From the NCBI RefSeq assembly GCF_014279875.1, contig NZ_CP047952.1, positions 248,001-312,000 on the forward strand: DNA of 64,000 bases. The letters are read 5' to 3'. The DNA comes from Synechococcus sp. MEDNS5 (lineage in GTDB: Bacteria; Cyanobacteriota; Cyanobacteriia; PCC-6307; Cyanobiaceae). Both the position numbers and the translations under genes were made by a program. Below the pieces are notes generated by a model, which saw nothing but the letters and a program-made list of their open reading frames with translations, had not been told where the DNA came from and made no database searches. Below are positions 52,239-61,210 of this stretch, one piece after another (positions within the stretch are counted from its first letter, which is position 1; every line of letters begins with the position of its first letter).

Positions 52239-53462
52239 TCAGGCTGCAACGCCGCAGGACTGGTCGGCCTTGAAGTCGCGCTGATTCAGCAGGGTTTCGA
52301 GCACGGTGATCACCCGGTCTTGTTGTTCCAGGGTGAGTTCGGGGAAAATCGGCAGGCTGAGCACCTCACTGCAGAGCTGTTCGGTGATCGGTAGAGACCC
52401 AGGAGCCAGATTCAGATCGCTGTAAGCAGGCTGGCGATGAATGGGGATCGGGTAGTAGATGATCGTGTTCACACCCTGTTGCTGAAGACTCTGCTTGAGC
52501 CAGTCGCGGCAGCGGCTGTCGGGAAGTCCATGCTCGTTGCACACCGCCGGGCAACTGCCGCCGCACAGTTCCTGCCCGCTCGCGCAGAGACGGACGCGGA
52601 TCACGAACTGATTCCAGCCATGGCCCTCGAAAGCGTCTGGCCCAGGAAGCTGCAAACCAGGAAGATCCTGGAGGGCTTCGCTGTAGCGGGCTGCGATGGC
52701 AGCACGACGCTCCACCCAGCGACTGAGATGGGGCAGCTTCACATTGAGCACAGCCGCCTGAAGAGCATCGAGCCGGCTGTTGTAACCGAGCTCGGTGTGC
52801 AGATAGCGGCGCGGCATGCCGTGCACAGCCAGTTCGCGCATCCGCTGAGCCAGTTCAGGGCTGTGACAGCAAACGGCTCCCCCGTCCCCGGCAGCGCCGA
52901 GGTTCTTGGTGGGGAAGAAGCTGAAGCAACCCACATCTCCCCAACTGCCCACGCCCCGTTCGTTCCACTGGGCACCGGTGGCCTGGGCGCAGTCTTCCAC
53001 CACCCGCAAGCCATGGCGTTCAGCGATGGCCATCAGCCGTGTCATGTCCACCGGCCTGCCGAACAGATGCACCGGCAGCAGTGCACGGGTTCTGGGGGTG
53101 ATCGCCGCCTCGATGCGGTTCAGGTCGATCAGGTAGGTCGACGGGTCTACGTCCACGAACACCGGCGTGGCGCCCACCGCACTGATCGCCTCAGCCGTGG
53201 CAAAAAAACTGAACGATGCGGTGATCACTTCATCGCCGCTGCCGATGCCCAGGCCTCTCAGGGCCAGGACGAGGGCATCCGTACCGCTGTTGCAGCCCAC
53301 AGCATGAGCTGTACCGACAGCTTCTGCGAAGGAGCGCTCGAACGCCTGGATTTCGGAACCACCGATGTACTGGCCGCTGTGCAGCACCCGAAGCGCTGCG
53401 TCATCGAGTTCCTGCCCGAGATCCGCGAGCTGTTGGCTGAGACTGAAGGGTGGCACCTGCAT
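52239..53462 (-). CDS. PLP-dependent sugar aminotransferase (DegT/DnrJ/EryC1 family)
   Basis: This codes for 407 aa from ATG 53462 (the longer frame to 53543 overlaps the upstream gene and is not needed). Fold type I features: GCNSGTDALVLALRGLGIGSGDEVI, the conserved Asp in VVEDCAQATGA, the PLP-binding Lys in SFFPTKNLGAAGDGGAV, and the C-terminal YYPIPIHRQPAY. It makes amino sugars on nucleotide-sugar carriers, for example for surface polysaccharide, with glutamate as donor. An extra loop with several Cys (RLCASGQELCGGSCPAVCNE, about residues 297-316) is unusual for the family. It starts 10 nt after the stop of the thioredoxin-fold gene, on the same strand. Confidence 0.9.
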   Translation of the reverse strand: MQVPPFSLSQQLADLGQELDDAALRVLHSGQYIGGSEIQAFERSFAEAVGTAHAVGCNSGTDALVLALRGLGIGSGDEVITASFSFFATAEAISAVGATPVFVDVDPSTYLIDLNRIEAAITPRTRALLPVHLFGRPVDMTRLMAIAERHGLRVVEDCAQATGAQWNERGVGSWGDVGCFSFFPTKNLGAAGDGGAVCCHSPELAQRMRELAVHGMPRRYLHTELGYNSRLDALQAAVLNVKLPHLSRWVERRAAIAARYSEALQDLPGLQLPGPDAFEGHGWNQFVIRVRLCASGQELCGGSCPAVCNEHGLPDSRCRDWLKQSLQQQGVNTIIYYPIPIHRQPAYSDLNLAPGSLPITEQLCSEVLSLPIFPELTLEQQDRVITVLETLLNQRDFKADQSCGVAA

Positions 53463-53472
53463 GCAGGGCACC

Positions 53473-54093
53473 TTAAGCCTGGCTCCCGAACCACGGGGGT
53501 TCCTGTCCGGGATGCCATTTGATGTTGCAACCGATCGAGGCATGCTGCTGGCCCTCCAGCGGCTGACCAGCCAGGACGGTATCCATGGCCTTCCTCAGAT
53601 CACAACCATCGAGGTCTGCCCCGTTCCCCGGCCGACTCCGATCCAGCTGCCCCCGATAGCGCAGAGTCTGCTGCGCGTTGGAATCCGGTGCGAACAGGTA
53701 AAACTCCGGCGTGCAGGCGCCGCGAAGATCCCTCGCCAGGCTCTGCTGCTCGTCGAAGAGGTAAGGAAATGTCCAGCCCATGCGTTCGGCCTGCTGGCGA
53801 AGGCCTTCAGGTCCGTCCTGGGGGTGGGTGATCACGCTGTTGCTCGAGACGGCGAGCAGCGAGACTCGCTGGCCGTAGTCGCCTTCAAGGCGGCTCAGTT
53901 CCGGTTCCACGTGCTTCACAAACGGGCAGTGGGAGCAGATCAGCATCACCAGCACCGGACGCTTCTTCGGCAGGTCGTCGCTCTCCAGGGTTGCGTCAGG
54001 GGATTGCTGCGCCAGCGCGCCGCTCACCTTGGGCAAACGGAACGTGGGGAGTGGATGCCCAAGGGGAAGCATCGTGGAGGGAGTGAGCACCAT
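53473..54093 (-). CDS. Thioredoxin-fold redoxin (AhpC/TSA-like) protein
   Basis: This codes for 206 aa from ATG 54093. After LPLGHPLPTFRLPKVSG, the active-site region is VLVMLICSHCPFVKHVEPEL: a Cys-Ser-His-Cys pair at the start of the helix, followed by SLLAVSSNSVITHPQDGPE, FPYLFDEQQSLARDLRGACTPEFYLF and YRGQLD. This is the conserved peroxiredoxin/thiol-disulfide family widely seen as 'thioredoxin family protein' with CxxC. No signal peptide, so probably cytoplasmic. It precedes the aminotransferase gene by 10 nt but has no clear link to it. Confidence 0.85.
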   Translation of the reverse strand: MVLTPSTMLPLGHPLPTFRLPKVSGALAQQSPDATLESDDLPKKRPVLVMLICSHCPFVKHVEPELSRLEGDYGQRVSLLAVSSNSVITHPQDGPEGLRQQAERMGWTFPYLFDEQQSLARDLRGACTPEFYLFAPDSNAQQTLRYRGQLDRSRPGNGADLDGCDLRKAMDTVLAGQPLEGQQHASIGCNIKWHPGQEPPWFGSQA

Positions 54094-54163
54094 GCGACCT
54101 GCCAGAAGCCTGCAGTGTCGCTGATCTTGGTTCAGAATCCTGCAGAACGTTGGTGGGGCGTTG

Positions 54164-54685
54164 GTGCGCTGGGTTCAGACGGCTCCTGCAGGTTTTGCTG
54201 CAATGGCGTTCACCCTGGCGGGGTGTGGTGCATCTCCTGAAGCTTCCTGGGCGGTGTTCCCTCTGCAGCGAAGTGTTCCCCATGACGGGTTAGCGGTGGT
54301 CAGCCAGCCCGATGGATTCGGTCTTCACTTGTTCCTGGAAACGGATACCCGTGATCCGGCGGTCTGCAAACCCCGCTGGTTTGCGGATGCCGCTCGTCTC
54401 TTCAACGGAAATGGCACGGCTCCGTTCAGTGCTGGCCTGGCTCCGCGTTCGGAGTTTTTTGACGTTGTTCAGCGTGGTTCTGTTCTGAAGGCGCTCCAAG
54501 AGGAGTTGAAGGCTTTGTGTGCAGACCGGGCGCCGAAGGCCCGCTGGCAGTGGGTTCAGCCACCCACCAAGGCCTCGGAGGTGGTCCCCGTTGCGCTGCC
54601 TGCCTTCGAGCAGGAAGACTTGCTCACCGATCCCGCCGAGGAGCTCAAGCGGGAAGAGGCACTGCTGAAGGACGATGCGTCGTAA
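54164..54685 (+). CDS. Putative lipoprotein of unknown function
   Basis: This codes for 173 aa from GTG 54164 (TTG 54161 is an alternative). The N-terminus VRWVQTAPAGFAAMAFTLAGCGAS ends in a lipobox (LAGC), so it is likely lipid-anchored. The rest has VVSQPDGFGLHLFLETDTRDPAVCKPRWF and a Glu/Lys-rich C-terminal helix. I recognise no family; it has the look of conserved picocyanobacterial proteins. It is divergent from the redoxin gene and its 3' end is 2 nt from the convergent photolyase-like gene. Confidence 0.65.
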   Translation: MRWVQTAPAGFAAMAFTLAGCGASPEASWAVFPLQRSVPHDGLAVVSQPDGFGLHLFLETDTRDPAVCKPRWFADAARLFNGNGTAPFSAGLAPRSEFFDVVQRGSVLKALQEELKALCADRAPKARWQWVQPPTKASEVVPVALPAFEQEDLLTDPAEELKREEALLKDDAS

Positions 54686-54687
54686 AC

Positions 54688-55116
54688 CTAAAAGCCTTCC
54701 CAGACCACGGGTTCTGCTTCACGCCAATAACGGCTGAAGCGGCCCAGGCGCGGTGGCCGCGGCAGGCTTACGAAGGGCTCCGGTTCAAGTCGTTCCAGGG
54801 GGTATTGGCTCTCAACCCGTGCTGCGATTCCCGCCAGACGGGGATCCACGGGCACGCTGGTGATGATTCCATCGGCCTGATGCCGCTGGGCAAAACTGAT
54901 CACCTCGGCCGCAACATCGCCCTTTCGCAACGTCACGGCACAGTCGAGGGCGCTCTCGTAGAGAAAGCCCAGACGTTTGCGGCTGATGCCGGCGTTCTCG
55001 ATCCACTGCGTGTCGAACACGAACAGGGCTGGGGCGTTCGGCCAGGCGAGCCGGGCAGGGTTGCGGGGGCCAAGGGCTTCCTCGTGGATCCAGAGGATTG
55101 GATTTTGGAATGGCAT
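54688..55116 (-). CDS. Photolyase/cryptochrome antenna-domain-like protein (small partner of a split photolyase)
   Basis: This codes for 142 aa from ATG 55116. The sequence follows the N-terminal alpha/beta domain of photolyases: PILWIHEEALGPRNPAR in place of the usual WFRDDLR-type strand, ALFVFDTQW, SRKRLGFLYESALDCAVTLRKGD, and a segment ADGIITSVPVDP. It lacks an FAD domain; that is encoded by the gene 30 nt upstream (55147-56076). The pair may assemble into a two-chain cryptochrome or photolyase. No other domain or signal is visible. Confidence 0.7.
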   Translation of the reverse strand: MPFQNPILWIHEEALGPRNPARLAWPNAPALFVFDTQWIENAGISRKRLGFLYESALDCAVTLRKGDVAAEVISFAQRHQADGIITSVPVDPRLAGIAARVESQYPLERLEPEPFVSLPRPPRLGRFSRYWREAEPVVWEGF

Positions 55117-55146
55117 GGGGTGATCGGAGACTGGCGGATTGAAGGC

Positions 55147-56076
55147 TCAGCGCTTCGGTCGGGCGAAGGCGGCGCTGGCACTGCCTCGGGTGTTGCCGTT
55201 GCGTCGCCGGCTGAGCACATCCCGGATCGCGGGCTGGGGTGCGAACAGCTGCGACTCCAGCTGGTCGTAACTTCCCTCGAACGGGCAGGTTTGCGCGCTT
55301 GGGCAGGTGCTGCAGTACTGCCCGTCGCTGTAGCGCTCCAGGTTGCCGCGGTTGAAGAAGTACGGCTTGTGACTGAAGCAGCTGGCAACCCATTGCCAGC
55401 TGAGGTGGTTGCTTGCGGGATCGCCGTCGAGCAAATGCTCCAGGAACCAGTCGGCGCCTGCTTTCCAATGCACCCTGCGCCAGTGCACCAGATAGGCCGC
55501 CATCCACATCCGCGCGTGGTTGTGAAGCCAGCCGCTGCTCACCAGCTCTTCTCTGAATCCATCCATGCAGGCCAGCCCCGTGCGGCCTTCGCGCACGTCG
55601 TCTGGAAGCTCCCGGCAGTAACTGGCTGGATCGTGGCCGGTCTTCAGCTCCTCCTGGCTCTCGTGGATGGCATCGCCGAGATCGCTCCACATCCGCTGCC
55701 AGAAATCACGCCATCCCAGTTCATTGATCAGCTTGCCGCCGTCCTCCCTGCCCTGGCCGCGATCCCGCAGTTGGGCAAACACCACCTCTCTGATCTCCGC
55801 CAGGGTGAGGACGCCGTGTCGGATCCAGGGGGACAAGCGGGTGACGGCACCCTTGAGATGGTTGCGGCTGCGGCCATAACGCTTCGCATCCATCCGGCGT
55901 AATTGGCTTTCGGCCGCTCGTCGTCCACCTTGGATCCCACTGAGTGGCCCCTGGGCGGTGGGGAATTCGCTAGCCAGGAGTCGATCGAGCGCGCTGCGAT
56001 CCGGCAGGTCTCGCGGCAGATCCCCTGGCTTTTCAGGCCAGGACAGGGGTGTGACAGGGGGTAAGGGCAGCACCAC
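55147..56076 (-). CDS. FAD-binding domain protein of the photolyase/cryptochrome family
   Basis: This codes for 309 aa from GTG 56076. It contains only the C-terminal helical part of a photolyase: HLKGAVTRLSPWIRHGVLT, LINELGWRDFWQRMWSDLGD, GLACMDGFREELVSSGWLHNHARMWMAAYLVHW, and SNHLSWQWVASCFSHKPYFFN. These are the FAD- and lesion-pocket segments. The usual N-D-x-x-R-x-x-R region is replaced by YFFNRGNLERYSDGQYCSTC, followed by PSAQTCPFEGSYDQLE, giving three closely spaced Cys (CxxCx5C) that could bind a metal or cluster. Activity (repair versus signalling) is open. Next gene downstream: the antenna-domain-like protein. Confidence 0.8.
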   Translation of the reverse strand: MVLPLPPVTPLSWPEKPGDLPRDLPDRSALDRLLASEFPTAQGPLSGIQGGRRAAESQLRRMDAKRYGRSRNHLKGAVTRLSPWIRHGVLTLAEIREVVFAQLRDRGQGREDGGKLINELGWRDFWQRMWSDLGDAIHESQEELKTGHDPASYCRELPDDVREGRTGLACMDGFREELVSSGWLHNHARMWMAAYLVHWRRVHWKAGADWFLEHLLDGDPASNHLSWQWVASCFSHKPYFFNRGNLERYSDGQYCSTCPSAQTCPFEGSYDQLESQLFAPQPAIRDVLSRRRNGNTRGSASAAFARPKR

Positions 56077-56192
56077 GGGATCACAGGAACGCCGCCATCC
56101 TGTCGATCGCTGCAGACAACTGCGACAGGCTTCTCAGGGCAGGGGTGCGGAATAAGAGAGAATTCCAACACTGTTCAACGTCAGCCGGTCCG

Positions 56193-56975
56193 ATGCTTCT
56201 CGATCTCACGGGCAAGAAGATTCTCGTTACCGGCATTGCCAACAACCGATCGATCGCCTGGGGGATCGCTCAGCAGCTCAAAGCCGCAGGGGCTGAGCTG
56301 GGCATCACCTATCTCCCTGACGACAAGGGTCGTTTCGAGGCGAAGGTGCGTGAGCTCACCGCACCCCTGGAGCCGTCTCTGTTCCTCCCTTTGAACGTGC
56401 AGGATTCGGCCCAGATGGAGGCCGTGTTCAGTGAGATCAAGAGCCAGTGGGGCGTCCTCGACGGACTGGTGCACTGTCTGGCCTTCGCTGGTAAGGAGGA
56501 GTTGGTGGGCGACTACAGCGCCACCACGGCTGAAGGCTTCGCCCGTGCCCTGGAGATCAGTGCCTATTCCCTGGCTCCGCTTTGTCGCCATGCCAAGCCC
56601 CTGTTCAGTGAAAAGGCAGGGGTCGTCACCCTCACCTATCTCGGCGCTGAGCGGGCCATCCCCAATTACAACGTGATGGGTGTGGCCAAAGCGGCCCTCG
56701 AAGCATCCGTGCGCTATCTCTCCGCCGAACTTGGTCCCGAGAAGCAAGTGCGCGTGAATGCCATCAGTGCCGGTCCGATCCGCACCCTGGCCAGTTCGGC
56801 CATCGGCGGCATTCTCGACATGATCCACAACGTGGAGGAGAAGGCTCCTCTGCGCCGCACGGTCACGCAGACCGAGGTGGGCAACACGGCGGCTTTCCTC
56901 CTCAGCGAGCTCTCCAGCGGGATCTCTGGGCAAACCCTTTACGTGGATGCCGGTTACTGCATCAATGGCATGTGA
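56193..56975 (+). CDS. fabI: Enoyl-[acyl-carrier-protein] reductase (NADH)
   Basis: This codes for 260 aa from ATG 56193. It is a short-chain dehydrogenase of the FabI type: ILVTGIANNRSIAWGIAQQL at the N-terminus, the catalytic Tyr and Lys in IPNYNVMGVAKAALEASVRYL (Tyr-x6-Lys), NAISAGPIRTLASSAI, and C-terminal SGQTLYVDAGYCINGM. It performs the last reduction of each fatty-acid elongation cycle. FabI is the usual triclosan target, and no deviating residue is evident. Followed 40 nt later by hisB. Confidence 0.97.
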   Translation: MLLDLTGKKILVTGIANNRSIAWGIAQQLKAAGAELGITYLPDDKGRFEAKVRELTAPLEPSLFLPLNVQDSAQMEAVFSEIKSQWGVLDGLVHCLAFAGKEELVGDYSATTAEGFARALEISAYSLAPLCRHAKPLFSEKAGVVTLTYLGAERAIPNYNVMGVAKAALEASVRYLSAELGPEKQVRVNAISAGPIRTLASSAIGGILDMIHNVEEKAPLRRTVTQTEVGNTAAFLLSELSSGISGQTLYVDAGYCINGM

Positions 56976-57015
56976 GCCGGCATGATCAGCGCAGGCGTCC
57001 CCGATCCTGAGGCCG

Positions 57016-57627
57016 ATGAGCATGCGTACAGGTGAAATCCACCGGGTCACCGGAGAAACCGATGTGCAGGTGCGCCTGAACCTCGATGGCAGCGGTCAAT
57101 GCCAGGCCAGCACCGGAGTGTCGTTTCTCGATCACATGCTCCATCAGATCAGCAGCCACGGTCTGATTGATCTGGAGATCAGCGCGCAAGGCGATACGCA
57201 CATCGATGATCACCACACCAATGAAGATGTGGGCATCGCCGTGGGCCAGGCCCTGGCTCAGGCGCTCGGAGATCGCCGCGGCATTCATCGCTTTGGCCAT
57301 TTCCTTGCGCCTCTCGATGAGGCCTTGGTGCAGGTGGCGTTGGATTGCTCCGGTCGTCCCCACCTGAGTTACAGCCTCAGCATTCCCAGCCAGAAAATCG
57401 GCACCTACGACACTGAGCTGGTGAAGGAGTTCTTCGTGGCTGTGGTGAACAACAGCGGGCTCACCCTGCACATCCGCCAGCTTGATGGCGCCAATTCCCA
57501 CCACATCGTGGAGGCTTGTTTCAAAGCCTTCGCCAGAGCGCTGCGCCAGGCCACAGAGATCGACCCACGCCGAGCCAATGCGGTGCCAAGCAGTAAGGGG
57601 GTGCTGGAACAGGCCGGAATGAATTGA
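57016..57627 (+). CDS. hisB: Imidazoleglycerol-phosphate dehydratase
   Basis: This codes for 203 aa; ATG 57016 or 57022 are both possible, and the GAGG box suits the second better. Metal-site motifs are conserved: [46 protein letters not shown], and [17 protein letters not shown]. It catalyses the sixth step of histidine synthesis and is the monofunctional form, without the phosphatase. It lies between fabI and the carotenoid oxygenase gene, the same strand as both. Confidence 0.97.
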   Translation: MSMRTGEIHRVTGETDVQVRLNLDGSGQCQASTGVSFLDHMLHQISSHGLIDLEISAQGDTHIDDHHTNEDVGIAVGQALAQALGDRRGIHRFGHFLAPLDEALVQVALDCSGRPHLSYSLSIPSQKIGTYDTELVKEFFVAVVNNSGLTLHIRQLDGANSHHIVEACFKAFARALRQATEIDPRRANAVPSSKGVLEQAGMN

Positions 57628-57657
57628 AGCGCGCGCTTCACAGTCCGTTACGAGAGG

Positions 57658-59169
57658 ATGGAAGCAACTGCTTCGTCTTCTGTGACCGTTGCTCCCGCCG
57701 TTGACCGTTTCGAACGGTCGGAATGGGCCAGTGCCTTTCGCAATGTGGAGCAGGAGCTCACTGATGTGCCTCTGACCCCGGTGCGCGGCACCATTCCTGC
57801 TGAGTTATTGGGAACCCTGTATCGCAACGGTCCCGGTCGGCTCGAGCGCAACGGCCAGCGGGTGCATCACCCATTTGATGGCGATGGGATGATCACGGCC
57901 CTTCGCTTTGAAGAGGGTGCGCTTGCCTTGAGCAATCGCTTTGTGCGAACGGTCGGTTGGCAGGAAGAAGAAGCGGCGGGAAAGGTGCTGTATCGCGGTG
58001 TGTTCGGCAGCCAGAAGCCCGGTGGGCCCCTGGCGAATGCCTTTGATCTTCGTCTGAAAAACATCGCCAACACCGGGGTGGTGCAGCTGGGTGATCAATT
58101 GCTGGCGCTCTGGGAAGCGGCGGAACCACATGCGCTGGATCCCCGCACCCTGGAAACCCATGGCATCAGCCTTCTGGGCGGCGTGCTCAAGAAAGGTGAG
58201 GCCTTCAGTGCGCACCCGCGCTTCGATCCCGGCCATCACGATCGTCCGCGCATGGTCACCTTCGGGGTGAAAACCGGACCGCGCAGCACCATCCGCTTGA
58301 TGGAGTTCGCCACTGAAACCGATGCCGCTGCAGGCATCAAGGCCGGCGATCTTCTCTGTGAACGCAAAGACAGTTTCAACGGCTTCGCCTTTCTGCACGA
58401 TTTCGCGATCACACCCAACTGGGCGGTGTTCCTTCAGAACGCCATCGCCTTCAATCCTCTGCCGTTTGTACTCGGCCAGAAGGGGGCTGCTCAGTGCCTG
58501 CAGTCGAAGCCCGATGGTCAGGCCAAGTTTTGGTTGATTCCCCGCGAAAGTGGTGCCTTTGCAGGGCAGGCGCCACGCATCGTCGATGCCCCGGACGGAT
58601 TTGTGTTCCATCACCTCAACGCCTGGGAAGACGACGGTGATGTGGTGGTGGAAAGCATCTATTACAGCGACTTCCCTTCTGTTGGCCCGGAGATGGACTT
58701 CACCGCGGTGGATTTCGATCTGATCCCAGAAGGTTTGCTGGAGCAATGCCGCATCACCTTGGACAGTGGCGAAGTGCAAACCACTCGCTTAAGCGAACGC
58801 TGCTGCGAATTCGCCATGGTGAATCCTGACAAGGAAGGTCTGCCATGCCGTTATGCATGGATGGCTGCCGCCGCCCGTGAGCAGGGCAATGATCCCCTGC
58901 AGGTGATCAAGAAGCTGGACCTCCATAGCGGGGAACGCCAGATCTGGAGTGCCGCACCCCATGGTTTCGTCAGTGAACCGCTGATGGTTCCCCGAGCCGG
59001 TGCCACCGCTGAGGACGATGGCTGGGTTCTGGAACTGGTCTGGAACGGGGCCCGGGAAGGCTCTGATCTGGTGATTCTCGATGCGTCCGATCTCAGGGAG
59101 GTCGCCGTCATCGAGTTGCCTCTGGCGATTCCCCATGGGCTGCACGGCAGCTGGGTTGAGGCCCGATGA
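57658..59169 (+). CDS. Carotenoid oxygenase (RPE65/CCD family)
   Basis: This codes for 503 aa from ATG 57658. The four Fe(II)-binding histidines lie in the expected settings: AHPRFDPGHHDRPR, FLHDFAITPNW, VFHHLNAWEDDGD and IPHGLHGSW. GTLYRNGPGRLERNG with HPFDGDGM is the family N-terminal signature. Such cyanobacterial enzymes cleave carotenoids or apocarotenoids to shorter aldehydes or ketones, and the exact bond is not predictable from sequence. No signal peptide. It follows hisB by 30 nt. Confidence 0.92.
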   Translation: MEATASSSVTVAPAVDRFERSEWASAFRNVEQELTDVPLTPVRGTIPAELLGTLYRNGPGRLERNGQRVHHPFDGDGMITALRFEEGALALSNRFVRTVGWQEEEAAGKVLYRGVFGSQKPGGPLANAFDLRLKNIANTGVVQLGDQLLALWEAAEPHALDPRTLETHGISLLGGVLKKGEAFSAHPRFDPGHHDRPRMVTFGVKTGPRSTIRLMEFATETDAAAGIKAGDLLCERKDSFNGFAFLHDFAITPNWAVFLQNAIAFNPLPFVLGQKGAAQCLQSKPDGQAKFWLIPRESGAFAGQAPRIVDAPDGFVFHHLNAWEDDGDVVVESIYYSDFPSVGPEMDFTAVDFDLIPEGLLEQCRITLDSGEVQTTRLSERCCEFAMVNPDKEGLPCRYAWMAAAAREQGNDPLQVIKKLDLHSGERQIWSAAPHGFVSEPLMVPRAGATAEDDGWVLELVWNGAREGSDLVILDASDLREVAVIELPLAIPHGLHGSWVEAR

Positions 59170-59215
59170 CCGGGGGGATTTAGACATCACCAAGGCCCTG
59201 TCTTCGCCCTCAGTC

Positions 59216-59920
59216 ATGCGCTCTTTGATGTCTGCTGTTCGTGTGCTCGCCGTTCCGATGGCAGTCCTCGGGTCTCCCGCATGGTCACCGTCGGCTCGGG
59301 CGCAAGTTCAGGGACCGCGCTGCAGCGGGACCGTGCTGCAGCTGACAGTGCAGGAGCGAGGTGACACGCGCACCGCCCGTTTTCGTTTCACGCTGCGTCT
59401 GGAGGCTGAAACCTCCAGCACGGCTGCCGCTCTAGACCAGCTCAATGGTCGTCTCGCGCGTGTGCGCACTGATCTCACGGCGTTGGTGCAAGGCGATCTG
59501 AACGTGTCTGCGCCGAGCACAGTCCCCATCCGTCGATCGGAGTCCCCTGATCGCTACCGAGCGTCCACATCCATCAGTGGCTTGGTGAGCCGCAGCAATT
59601 ACGACACGCTGATTCAGCGGGCCGGCCGGCTGCCCGGGGTTCGCCTCCAGGGCATGACCTCCCTGGCTTCGGCGCAGGGCCAGAAGGAGCTGGAGGAGCG
59701 CTTGCTGAAGCGGGCACTGGAGCGTGGTCAGTCGCAGGCGGCGAGCACGGCTTCAGCCCTGGGGCTGTCCCAGGTGCAGTTGTTGCGCATTGATCAGCGC
59801 AGTCAGCCCGCGACCCATGGGCTGACGATGGCGGCAACGGCCGTTCCTCGCTTCAGGCCCGGGGAGGCTCCTCCTCCCACCGGGAGTCTGAGGCTCACCC
59901 TGGACTACTGCCTGTCTTAA
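59216..59920 (+). CDS. SIMPL (DUF541) domain protein, exported
   Basis: This codes for 234 aa from ATG 59216. The signal peptide (MRSLMSAVRVLAVPMAVLGSPAW, cleavage probably after SARA) precedes the SIMPL-type domain: a long alternating-strand start (TVLQLTVQERGDTRTARFRFTL), a helix with AALDQLNGRLARVRTDL, ending LRLTLDYCLS. SIMPL proteins are mostly periplasmic or outer-membrane-linked and of uncertain role. It lies 46 nt downstream of the carotenoid oxygenase stop. Confidence 0.8.
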   Translation: MRSLMSAVRVLAVPMAVLGSPAWSPSARAQVQGPRCSGTVLQLTVQERGDTRTARFRFTLRLEAETSSTAAALDQLNGRLARVRTDLTALVQGDLNVSAPSTVPIRRSESPDRYRASTSISGLVSRSNYDTLIQRAGRLPGVRLQGMTSLASAQGQKELEERLLKRALERGQSQAASTASALGLSQVQLLRIDQRSQPATHGLTMAATAVPRFRPGEAPPPTGSLRLTLDYCLS

Positions 59921-59977
59921 GCCGCGAAGCGCAACCCAACGATCCCTTCACACTGGGGTTGATGTTGCACGCTCGCT

Positions 59978-61210
59978 GTGCGTGATCGTCTGCTCTGGCT
60001 GTTCAGTCTTCTCTTTGTTCTCTGGTTGGTCTGGGTGGAGACCGGCTTTCAGTACTACGAACGGGCGCTCGGTTTGGAGTTGCTTGTACGGCCAGCGGGT
60101 CTGGCCCTGATTGCCGGGAGCTTTCTGGTGCCCTACGGGCTCGTGCAGGTTCCCGTGGGGCGACTGATCGATCGGGGGCGGGTTGAGCTCTGGCTGCTTC
60201 TTGCCGCGATGGTCGCTGCCAGCTGCAGCGTGGTGTTTGCCCGCAGTGAAACCCTGACTGGATTGTTGCTGTCCCGCATCGGCACCGGGATGGCCTGTGC
60301 GGTTGCATTCCCGGCTTCGGCGGTCTTGGCGCGACGCACTTTGCCCGCCAACCGCTTTGCCTTGGCGATGGGATTCACCGATGCTCTGGTTGGTTTGGGG
60401 GCTGCGCTCGCTGCGGTGGTTCCCCTGCTTCTGGGCCGCTCAGCCTGGCGTGGTTTGGTGCTGCTGCAGAGCCTTGCGTTGCTGCTGTTGGTGGCATTGC
60501 CGGTGTTGCTGTTGAGTGTGTCGAGGCGTTCGCGGGCCAGGGTGGATCGGCTGCCGATCGTCGCTCCTCCGGTGGACGTGCCGCGCTGGAGCCGGGGGGG
60601 AGTGCTGCGACTGATTCAGTGCTGCATGCTGTACGCCTGGGGACTGGGGTTTGTGTTCGGAATGGCCCAGTACGGCCTTCTTTCCACCCTGAAGGGATGG
60701 TCCAGCCCTTTGATGGAAGGACTCACCCTCACCATGTCCATCGGTTTGATGGTAGGCATGGTCGGCAGTGGGGCTCTCGGTGGCAGGCCCCAGCGACGCG
60801 GCCGTGTGCTGCTGCTGGGAACCCTCATCACTCTGTTGTCACTGCTTCTCCTGCTTGCACCTTGGATTCCCCAACCTCTGCTGCAACTGCCGGCGCTCAC
60901 ATTCGGCATCGGCATTGGTTCAGCGGTCTTGGCCTTTCCGATCGCGGAGGCCTCGGCCCCTCCTGGTCAGACGGCGATGACCGTTTCAATCGTCAATACC
61001 TGCGGAACCTTGATGGGTGGAGTGATGACGGTGGTGTCAGGGTTAATCCTGCAGGCTTCGCCCCGCGGTGATGTGTCGCTGGTGCTGGTGATTTATGGCG
61101 CGCTAGCCCTGTTTGGGGTGGTGATGGCGGGCTGGATCAGCTGGAACTCGGAGCTTGTTGACGCTGCTGCCATTCCTTCCATGCCAGACGCGGTGCCGTC
61201 CAAAGAGTGA
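59978..61210 (+). CDS. MFS transporter
   Basis: This codes for 410 aa from GTG 59978. About 12 membrane helices are visible in two groups of six, with the MFS motif A-like loop VGRLIDRGRVELW between helices 2 and 3. The substrate cannot be told from sequence. The final 25 codons lie opposite the 3' end of the convergent BCCT gene, a 74-bp antisense overlap. No companion gene suggests a substrate. Confidence 0.85.
   Translation: MRDRLLWLFSLLFVLWLVWVETGFQYYERALGLELLVRPAGLALIAGSFLVPYGLVQVPVGRLIDRGRVELWLLLAAMVAASCSVVFARSETLTGLLLSRIGTGMACAVAFPASAVLARRTLPANRFALAMGFTDALVGLGAALAAVVPLLLGRSAWRGLVLLQSLALLLLVALPVLLLSVSRRSRARVDRLPIVAPPVDVPRWSRGGVLRLIQCCMLYAWGLGFVFGMAQYGLLSTLKGWSSPLMEGLTLTMSIGLMVGMVGSGALGGRPQRRGRVLLLGTLITLLSLLLLLAPWIPQPLLQLPALTFGIGIGSAVLAFPIAEASAPPGQTAMTVSIVNTCGTLMGGVMTVVSGLILQASPRGDVSLVLVIYGALALFGVVMAGWISWNSELVDAAAIPSMPDAVPSKE

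Noticed and set aside
52437-55902. Plus-strand open frames of 290-460 codons (52437-53522, 53365-54240, 54517-55902)
   Set aside because: They lie opposite the aminotransferase, redoxin and photolyase-like genes, which have clear motifs. The plus-strand frames have none.
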